Positions 1 through 5,436 of a stretch of DNA of 5,436 bases are shown in pieces. Both the position numbers and the translations under genes were made by a program. The notes below the pieces were generated by a model. The model saw nothing but the letters and a program-made list of their open reading frames with translations, did not search any database and was not told the DNA's origin. Every line of letters starts with the position of its first letter. The stretch's first letter is position 1. The stretch is from positions 1 through 5,436 of the forward strand of contig JAJRDJ010000060.1 in assembly GCA_028678445.1 (NCBI GenBank), in the 5' to 3' direction. The DNA is from Methylococcaceae bacterium (lineage in GTDB: Bacteria; Pseudomonadota; Gammaproteobacteria; Methylococcales; Methylococcaceae).

Positions 1-1278
<1,278 letters not shown>

Positions 1279-1361
1279 GGTGGGAGATTACGCGCTGTAC
1301 AAACACCAGGCGTAGATGCGGCCACGGTAGGAAACAGGCATCTCCATGAGAAAGGCGCAAG

Positions 1362-1395
1362 CATTTCCCCCCTTTGAAAAAGGGGGGCAGGGGGG
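1362..1395 (+). repeat. Left arm of an inverted C-run/G-run hairpin repeat pair
   Basis: Positions 1367-1387 form a perfect hairpin: nine bases CCCCCCTTT, a three-base GAA loop, then AAAGGGGGG. A further CAGGGGGG follows at 1388-1395. The arm matches the reverse complement of 1452-1485: over the first 26 bases about 21 agree with one gap, and the following C-A-G-rich octamer also agrees at 6 of 8. I recall this type of C6-T3/A3-G6 unit as an interspersed repeat in many environmental bacterial genomes, but no database check was possible. It has no T-run on either side, so it is not a canonical intrinsic terminator. Confidence 0.7.
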
Positions 1396-1451
1396 ATTGC
1401 TCGATAGTAGAGGAGACTGGCTGCTTAGCGCCCCCATGAGGCGGGTTGAGG

Positions 1452-1485
1452 CCTCCTTGATCCCCCATTTCCAGAGGGGGAAATG
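1452..1485 (-). repeat. Right arm of the inverted hairpin repeat pair
   Basis: Read on the minus strand, this stretch begins CATTTCCCCC and continues TCTGGAAATGGGGG, a diverged inverted copy of the arm at 1362-1395. It can also fold locally: CCCATTTCC (1464-1472) pairs perfectly with GGAAATGGG (1479-1487) around a six-base loop. The pair of arms encloses about 56 bases (1396-1451) with no coding signal. The whole unit of about 124 bases sits in the 236-base spacer between comM and rep. Confidence 0.6.
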
Positions 1486-1514
1486 GGTGCTTCCGAAGAA
1501 GTCCTTTATGCCCA

Positions 1515-3038
1515 TCAAGCCTTTGCGCTCCGTGACAAACGATCCAGCCGCCGGTAGCCTATCGCCTCGCTGAGCTGTGGGAGGCCGATGTCATCAGCGC
1601 CCGCCAGGTCGGCGATGGTGCGGGACAGTTTGAGAATGCGGTGGTAGGCGCGGTGCGAGAGGCCCAGTTTGTCGATGGCCCGCTCCAGGAGGCGATGGCC
1701 GTCATCGCTCAGCTGGCAGTCGCGCTTGATCTGCGGCGGCGTCAGCCAGGCATTGGGCCTGCCAGCGCGAGCCATGGCCCGCTGGCGGGCGGCGACGACC
1801 CGGGCGCGGATGGTGGCGCTGCTTTCCTCGCCGCCGGGCGTGCCCAGGCGCAACATTTCCTGCGGGACTCGCGGCACGTCCACATGCATGTCGATCCGGT
1901 CGACCAGCGGCCCGGAAATCCTCCCGCGATAGCGCAGCACCTGATCGGGCGTGCAGCGGCATCGCCCCGAGGCATCGCCCAGATAGCCGCAGGGGCAGGG
2001 ATTCATGGCGGCGATCAACTGGAAGCGGGCCGGGAAGTCGACCTGCCGGGCAGCGCGAGAAATGGTGATGGTGCCGGTTTCCAGCGGCTCGCGCAGGACC
2101 TCCAGGACCTTGCGGTCGAATTCCGGCAATTCATCCAGAAACAGCACGCCGTTGGTCGCCAGCGATACTTCACCCGGCTTGGGGTTGCCACCACCGCCGA
2201 CCAGCGCCGGGGCCGACGCGGTGTGGTGCGGCGAGCGGAACGGCGGCTGCCGCCAGCGCCGGGGTTCAAACGGCGCTTCGCTTACCGAGGCGATGGCGGC
2301 GCTTTCCAAGGCTTCCTCATCCGAAAGCGGCGGCAGGATGCCGGGCAGCCGTGAGGCGAGCATGGACTTGCCGGTGCCGGGCGGCCCCATCATCAGGAGG
2401 TTGTGCCGCCCGGCCGCGGCGATCTCCAGCCCGCGCTTGATCTGGTAATGGCCATGCACATCGGCGAAATCGGGCAGGTCGTCACCACCGGATTCGGCCG
2501 GACGGAATGTTGTCCAGGGAATCACGCGCTGGCCGTTGATATGGGCGCAGACTTCCAGCAGATGACCGGCCGCTAGCACGCTGGCGTCCTCCACCAATGC
2601 GGCTTCCTCGGCATTGCCGGTGGGCACGACCAGCGAGCGGCCGGCATCACGCGCCTGCAGGGCCACCGGCAGGACACCCGTGACCGGCCGCAATTCGCCG
2701 CCCAGCGACAGTTCGCCGAGAAATTCCATGGATTCCAGGGGCTTGCGCGGCAACTGAGCAGATGCGGCCAGAATCCCCAGGGCGATGGGCAAGTCGAAGC
2801 GGCCGCCTTCCTTGGGGATATCGGCCGGGGCCATGTTGACCGTGACCCGCTGCATGGGAAACTCGAAGTTGCAGTTGAGCAGGGCGCCGCGCACCCGGTC
2901 CTTGCTCTCCTTCACCGCCGCTTCCGGCAGGCCGACGATATTGAGCGCCGGCAACCCATTGGAAATATGCACCTCGACCGTCACCAGCGGAGCCGATATC
3001 CCTTGCCGGCCCCGGGTGTAGACGATGGCGAGCGACAT
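1515..3038 (-). CDS. comM: ComM/YifB family AAA+ ATPase (Mg-chelatase-like, branch migration helicase)
   Basis: ComM is a hexameric AAA+ motor that drives branch migration when transforming DNA is integrated by RecA. It acts in the cytoplasm and is widespread in species that may or may not be competent. The 507 residues match the usual full length. An N-terminal ChlI/Lon-like fold spans about 20-140 and contains GELSLGGELRPVTGVLPVAL (108-127). The segment corresponding to Lon's catalytic loop reads PKEGGRFDLPIA, without the nucleophilic serine, so proteolysis is not expected. The AAA+ module carries Walker A GPPGTGKS (218-225), Walker B GVLFLDELPEF (297-307), MNPCPCGY (345-352) and GPLVDRID (376-383), which holds the likely arginine finger R381. 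Cysteines 348, 350, 360 and 362 form a possible metal-binding cluster. The C-terminal Mg-chelatase domain runs from about 405 and ends in the typical EAIGYRRLDR. The ATG at 3038 gives the canonical MSLAIVYTRG start. It lies 21 bases after the ubiK stop and has no evident Shine-Dalgarno, which suggests translational coupling. Confidence 0.97.
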   Translation of the reverse strand: MSLAIVYTRGRQGISAPLVTVEVHISNGLPALNIVGLPEAAVKESKDRVRGALLNCNFEFPMQRVTVNMAPADIPKEGGRFDLPIALGILAASAQLPRKPLESMEFLGELSLGGELRPVTGVLPVALQARDAGRSLVVPTGNAEEAALVEDASVLAAGHLLEVCAHINGQRVIPWTTFRPAESGGDDLPDFADVHGHYQIKRGLEIAAAGRHNLLMMGPPGTGKSMLASRLPGILPPLSDEEALESAAIASVSEAPFEPRRWRQPPFRSPHHTASAPALVGGGGNPKPGEVSLATNGVLFLDELPEFDRKVLEVLREPLETGTITISRAARQVDFPARFQLIAAMNPCPCGYLGDASGRCRCTPDQVLRYRGRISGPLVDRIDMHVDVPRVPQEMLRLGTPGGEESSATIRARVVAARQRAMARAGRPNAWLTPPQIKRDCQLSDDGHRLLERAIDKLGLSHRAYHRILKLSRTIADLAGADDIGLPQLSEAIGYRRLDRLSRSAKA

Positions 3039-3059
3039 CTTGCGCTGACCGTGGGCGGG

Positions 3060-3311
3060 TCAGCGTTCGAGAATCTGCTGCTCCAGTTCAGTTATCCGGG
3101 CCTCCATGGCTTCCAGTTGTTCGCGGGTCCGAGCCAGCACACTCCGCTGGACGTCGAATTCCTCGCGACTGACCAGATTCATGCGGCTGAACGAGGCTTG
3201 CAGGATGGCCTGGAACGTTTTTTCCATATCGGCTTTAAGTAATTGGATATCGCCGGGCAAGGCTCCGGCCAGTCGCTTGGCCAGGTCATTCAAGGTTGAA
3301 GGTTCGAACAT
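3060..3311 (-). CDS. ubiK: Ubiquinone biosynthesis accessory factor UbiK (YqiC/BMFP family)
   Basis: UbiK is a small trimeric coiled-coil protein that binds membranes and assists aerobic ubiquinone biosynthesis, reported to work with UbiJ near the late modification enzymes. The 83-residue product starts MFEPSTLNDLAKRL, an amphipathic N-terminal stretch typical of the family. It continues through MEKTFQAILQASFSRMNLV to the diagnostic VSREEFDVQRSVLARTRE, then a heptad-patterned coiled coil ending ELEQQILER. The frame stays open further upstream to 3419, but the added residues are unlike the family. The ATG at 3311 is chosen because it gives family length and is preceded by AGGA about eight bases upstream. 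The gene lies directly before comM on the same strand with a 21-base gap, an arrangement I recall from other gammaproteobacteria. No key region is missing. Confidence 0.92.
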   Translation of the reverse strand: MFEPSTLNDLAKRLAGALPGDIQLLKADMEKTFQAILQASFSRMNLVSREEFDVQRSVLARTREQLEAMEARITELEQQILER

Positions 3312-3317
3312 AAGATT

Positions 3318-3324
3318 TCCTGAG
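3318..3324 (-). promoter_or_regulatory. Ribosome binding site of ubiK
   Basis: Read on the minus strand, TCAGGAAATCTT directly precedes the ATG at 3311. The AGGA core is spaced as expected for a Shine-Dalgarno sequence. It decides the start in favour of the 83-residue form over the longer open frame. Confidence 0.6.
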
Positions 3325-3404
3325 GTGGAACCAATCGAAGAAAGCTGCATATTCAGGCAAAGAGGCCATCCAGCCGACTGCCCGAAGCGAAAGGCATGAC
3401 TGGA

Positions 3405-3435
3405 AGCATAGCAAGTCATTGCGGCAAGCGTCCAA
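3405..3435 (-). promoter_or_regulatory. Candidate sigma-70 promoter for ubiK-comM
   Basis: On the minus strand, an extended -10 element TGCTATGCT (3413-3405) is preceded by TTGGAC (3435-3430) with a rather long 19-base spacer. Initiation would give a leader of somewhat under 90 bases ahead of ubiK. This rests on consensus resemblance only, and the long spacer makes it tentative. Confidence 0.3.
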
Positions 3436-3443
3436 AAAACGCG

Positions 3444-3473
3444 CTGACTACCCGCATGGGCTTTCGGTAAACT
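3444..3473 (+). promoter_or_regulatory. Candidate sigma-70 promoter for the plus-strand hypothetical gene
   Basis: CTGACT (3444-3449) and TAAACT (3468-3473) are separated by 18 bases and each match the sigma-70 consensus at four or more of six positions. Transcription would start near 3480, giving a leader of about 30 bases. The element lies back to back with the candidate ubiK promoter, within ten bases of it. Confidence 0.38.
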
Positions 3474-3511
3474 CTCATGTCACACCGTATAACCAGATCC
3501 CGCAACCAACC

Positions 3512-3847
3512 ATGTCACCCCTATCCACGGACATTCCCCACGAATCCCTCTGGTATCGAATCGACCTGTCCCGCGAAGAGTTTGAAGGCGGGGAGGCCGA
3601 TGTCATCGAAGGCGCCTTCCGCCAGATTTATTTTGCCTCCAACGCGCCCTTGGGCATGGCCATGCTCAGCGCCCGCAAGTCCGGGAACGCCGGTTTCAGC
3701 ATCTATTTCACGCCGCGCTCCCTGCCGCACGCCCGGGCGCTGGTTCTGGCTTACGAGGCAGTGCCCCTGGCGCCGCCTTTTCCTGCAGCGTTGACCCTCC
3801 GCGTGGGCGACGGCTCAGCGGCCATGGCCTTTCTCAAGGAGTTCTGA
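3512..3847 (+). CDS. Conserved-looking hypothetical protein of 111 residues
   Basis: I do not recognise this protein. From the ATG at 3512 it reads MSPLSTDIPHESLWYRIDLS and ends AMAFLKEF. It has no signal peptide, no membrane-spanning segment, no cysteine or histidine cluster and no nucleotide-binding motif, so a small soluble cytoplasmic protein of mixed alpha/beta character is likely. A central IYFTPRSLPHARALV (about 68-82) and a C-terminal AALTLRVGDGSAAMAFL (about 92-108) look like structured elements. Codon use has a strong third-position G/C bias like its neighbours, which supports real coding. The frame extends upstream to a TTG at 3419, but that region overlaps the candidate promoters. 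The ATG at 3512 has no Shine-Dalgarno; the leader is C/A-rich. It is divergent from ubiK and convergent with the cytochrome gene, so it is probably transcribed alone. No function is proposed. Confidence 0.75.
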   Translation: MSPLSTDIPHESLWYRIDLSREEFEGGEADVIEGAFRQIYFASNAPLGMAMLSARKSGNAGFSIYFTPRSLPHARALVLAYEAVPLAPPFPAALTLRVGDGSAAMAFLKEF

Positions 3848-3933
3848 GCCGGATCATAGGGAAGAACAGTTTCCAGGACACCCTTGCCACGCTGGGGCTA
3901 TCGGCGACCTGGATGCCATGCGGCGGCACTACT

Positions 3934-4275
3934 CTAGTAGCTCTCCTCCCGGTCACCAATCTCCTGGCGAATGTAGTACAAGACATCGGCCTCGTCATAT
4001 TGGGAGAGCCGGGTCTGACTGGGACCGTGGAGAAGACGCATGCTGGAATGCTGGCCAACAATGCCGGGGCGCATGAGGGTCTGAATATCCCACTCCTCGG
4101 GATCCTTGATCGAGGGCGCGTTCTTTTTGCCGCTATCATGACAACGGCCGCACTGCCCCTCATAGACTGCCATCCCCTGGGAATAATCGGGTTCATAGGA
4201 CTGGGCGTCCAATTCGGATTGGGAACAGCCTGTCAGGATGATCAGGAAAATGAAACCGAGAATGAGGTTTGTCAT
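3934..4275 (-). CDS. Small c-type cytochrome lipoprotein
   Basis: The 113-residue product starts MTNLILGFIFLIILTGCSQS, a lipoprotein signal peptide with lipobox LTGC and lipidated Cys17. Ser18 follows, so there is no inner-membrane Asp+2 retention signal. A single haem-binding motif CGRCH at 42-46 covalently binds haem c, with His46 as the proximal ligand. The rest resembles a class I, cytochrome c5-like fold: APSIKDPEEWD (53-63), candidate distal ligand Met79 in HSSMRLLHG (Met68 is the alternative), and a C-terminal helix DEADVLYYIRQEI (94-106). It is predicted to be anchored on the periplasmic side, possibly at the outer membrane, as an electron carrier whose partners cannot be told from this window. 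The ATG at 4275 is the only start that keeps the lipobox, although no Shine-Dalgarno precedes it. Its 3' end faces the unknown plus-strand gene 86 bases away, and I see no terminator between them. Confidence 0.88.
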   Translation of the reverse strand: MTNLILGFIFLIILTGCSQSELDAQSYEPDYSQGMAVYEGQCGRCHDSGKKNAPSIKDPEEWDIQTLMRPGIVGQHSSMRLLHGPSQTRLSQYDEADVLYYIRQEIGDREESY

Positions 4276-4577
4276 ACAGGTGTGCTGAGGAGGTCTGGTT
4301 GAGTGGTTTTATGGGAATCTAGAAAAAGTGCACTTCGAAAAGCTGTAATCCATAAAAATTCAGTAACCTAACCCTTCGTGGTGAGCCTGCCGAAGGCTCT
4401 CCTGAGCGAAGCCGAAGGGCATGGGCGGATAATTATGATTTGAAGTCCCCTTATGTCCGTCGCCGGTATAGGCGATCCAATCCGTGAAGTGATCCGCAAC
4501 CCGGGCGGGACGGGCGAAAATCCCTTACATAGTCAGCAATCGCAGGATAATTCCTTGCATCCCCGGAGGTTTGGCCG
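4276..4577. other. Non-coding spacer between the phosphatase and cytochrome genes
   Basis: No credible gene is visible in these 302 bases. The half nearest the cytochrome (about 4276-4371) is AT-richer than its surroundings and should hold the cytochrome promoter, but no convincing -35/-10 pair stands out. It contains the perfect ten-base palindrome AAGTGCACTT at 4326-4335. The middle carries the palindromic repeat at 4372-4419. The half next to the phosphatase has only a weak five-base-pair hairpin at 4460-4475 (TCGCC/GGCGA) with no T-run. Frames that cross the spacer are continuations of shadow frames. Confidence 0.6.
4372..4419. repeat. Palindromic CCCTTCG-type interspersed repeat
   Basis: The ends CCCTTCG (4372-4378) and CGAAGGG (4413-4419) are perfect inverted repeats. 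Inside, GAGCCT (4383-4388) and AGGCTC (4394-4399) form a perfect six-base-pair stem with a five-base loop. CGAAGG recurs at 4391-4396, so alternative folds with the left end are possible. The motif TGGTGAGCCTG followed by CCTGAGCGAAG matches, from memory, a very common extragenic repeat of proteobacterial genomes. It lies downstream of the phosphatase gene and may act as a transcript-end or mRNA-stabilising structure. It lacks a T-run. Confidence 0.72.
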
Positions 4578-5436
4578 TCAGTTGACCACAAGCACCACCA
4601 TACTGACATCATCCAGGAACTGACCCGCACCACGAAACTCCCGCAGAATATCCAGCAGGTTTTCCAGGGAGACCTCCGGCGAGAGTGCACGCTGCGCCGT
4701 GAAAGCTTGGCAAAGTCGATGCTCGCCGAAAAACTCGCCCTGTTCGTTCTGGGTATCGGTAACGCCATCCGTGTACAGAAGCAGTCGATCCCCCGGCTCC
4801 AGGGTCAACTGCCGTTCATCGAAGCTCACATGACGACTCACGCCGAGGATGAGGCCATCAGCGTCAAGCTCAGTGCAGGCCGGTGCCTCCCGCCTGAGCA
4901 GCAGGGGCGGGTTATGACCGGCGCTGGAATAGCGCAACTGTCGGGTCTTCCGGTTGTAACGCAGGTAAAACATGGTGATGAACAGGTCCGCCCCATTCAG
5001 ATCGACGTAGAGCAACTCGTTCAAGGCATGCAGCAAATGCGCCGTGCTGACTGAGCTGGCATGACTGCGCCGCAGTTCACCCTTCAGGGTGCTGCGCATC
5101 TCCGCCATGATCAGGGCAGCGGCCACGCTGTGGCCGGAGACATCGGCGATCACCAGGTCAATGAATTCGCCATGACAGATGAAATCGTAATAATCGCCAC
5201 CGATCTGGGTGGCGGGCACGCATACTCCGGCCACCTCCACATTACCCATCCGCAACGGCGCCTTGGGCAGCAGCGAGGTCTGGATTTGCCGGGCGATCTC
5301 CAGTTCATGACGCGCATCCTCGGCTCGGCGACGCTCGCTGACGTCGGTAATGATGCCAATCCAGTGAGTCAGTTCGCCCTGTTCGTTTTGCACGGGGGAC
5401 ATCAGCAGCTCGTTCCAGAAGCCGCTCCCGTCCTTA
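4578..5436 (-). CDS. PAS-domain SpoIIE/RsbU-type PP2C serine phosphatase, C-terminal part (5' end beyond right edge)
   Basis: This is the output end of a signalling protein. SpoIIE/RsbU phosphatases remove phosphate from a serine or threonine of an anti-sigma-factor antagonist or similar STAS protein, using two metal ions. The frame is open to the right edge, giving 285 visible residues. Residues 1-35 (KDGSGFWNELLMSPV to TDVSERR) are the tail of a PAS domain with its PAC motif, so the internal ATG at 5402 is not the real start. A linker helix ELEIARQIQTSLLP (about 44-57) couples sensor to phosphatase. Catalytic motifs are GGDYYDF (79-85), DVSGHS (98-103), SAGHNPP (171-177), TDGVTD (222-227) and FLDDVSMVV (273-281), so the metal-binding aspartates are present. 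The glycine usually ending DVSGHG is serine here. The C terminus ends soon after the DD motif, without a HATPase or STAS extension. No partner kinase or antagonist lies in the window. Confidence 0.93.
   Translation of the reverse strand, partial: KDGSGFWNELLMSPVQNEQGELTHWIGIITDVSERRRAEDARHELEIARQIQTSLLPKAPLRMGNVEVAGVCVPATQIGGDYYDFICHGEFIDLVIADVSGHSVAAALIMAEMRSTLKGELRRSHASSVSTAHLLHALNELLYVDLNGADLFITMFYLRYNRKTRQLRYSSAGHNPPLLLRREAPACTELDADGLILGVSRHVSFDERQLTLEPGDRLLLYTDGVTDTQNEQGEFFGEHRLCQAFTAQRALSPEVSLENLLDILREFRGAGQFLDDVSMVVLVVN

Noticed and set aside
1382..1395. Two adjacent six-base G runs considered as a G-quadruplex
   Set aside because: Only two runs are adjacent. Four separate tracts with normal loops are not present nearby, and the hairpin explanation is simpler.
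1490..1501. Short CTTC-TTCG-GAAG hairpin just after the comM stop, considered as a terminator
   Set aside because: The stem has only four base pairs, although it has a stable UUCG loop, and no T-run follows.
1641..2354. Plus-strand open frame of 237 codons antisense to comM
   Set aside because: It is fully contained opposite the conserved AAA+ core of ComM. Its low-complexity Ala/Gly/Arg composition is typical of a shadow frame.
3312..3419. N-terminal extension of ubiK by 36 residues
   Set aside because: The extension is unlike the family, overlaps the likely promoter region, and the ATG at 3311 has the better ribosome binding site and family length.
3477..3794. Overlapping plus-strand frame of 105 codons starting MSHRITRSRN
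   Set aside because: It is rich in Pro, Arg, Ser and Cys with no recognisable pattern. The frame starting at 3512 has the better codon bias and a more protein-like composition.
3929..3940. Small palindrome CTACTCTAGTAG at the cytochrome stop codon, considered as a terminator
   Set aside because: Its stem of four to five base pairs is AT-containing and is not followed by a T-run on either strand.
3913..4302. Plus-strand frame of 129 codons opposite the cytochrome
   Set aside because: The minus strand carries a clear lipobox and CGRCH haem motif in the right order, so this frame is a shadow.
4451..4768. Minus-strand frame overlapping the end of the phosphatase and running into the spacer
   Set aside because: Its upstream half overlaps the conserved DD motif region of the phosphatase. 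The part in the spacer has no start signal or recognisable domain.

Overview
The window is GC-rich chromosomal DNA, apparently from a gammaproteobacterium. The evidence is a Rep-type (not merely PcrA/UvrD-type) helicase, a ComM/YifB AAA+ protein and a UbiK/YqiC protein, the last being a proteobacterial family. The genus cannot be read from the sequence. I see no transposase, integrase, CRISPR array, tRNA or rRNA.

Layout from left to right. Positions 1-1278 (minus) hold the first 426 codons of rep, cut off by the left edge. Positions 1279-1514 are a spacer carrying two inverted copies of a C-run/G-run hairpin repeat that look like a small MITE-like element. Positions 1515-3038 (minus) hold comM, complete. 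Positions 3060-3311 (minus) hold ubiK, complete, 21 bases ahead of comM and probably co-transcribed with it. Positions 3312-3511 are a divergent promoter region. Positions 3512-3847 (plus) hold a 111-residue protein I do not recognise, the only gene on the plus strand. It converges on a small lipoprotein c-type cytochrome at 3934-4275 (minus). Positions 4276-4577 are non-coding and include a palindromic interspersed repeat at 4372-4419. Positions 4578-5436 (minus) hold the C-terminal part of a PAS-SpoIIE/RsbU-type phosphatase whose 5' end lies beyond the right edge.

Functionally, rep and comM are both DNA motor proteins: Rep in replication-fork clearance and restart, ComM in branch migration of incoming DNA during natural transformation. 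UbiK is an accessory factor for ubiquinone synthesis. The cytochrome is an electron carrier predicted to be membrane-anchored in the periplasm. The phosphatase is the output half of a signalling protein that would act on a phosphorylated anti-sigma-factor antagonist. These look like ordinary housekeeping neighbours, not one dedicated system. The best candidates for something undescribed are the unknown 111-residue protein, the inverted repeat pair between comM and rep, and the short cytochrome. I found no strong evidence for a novel multi-gene system.
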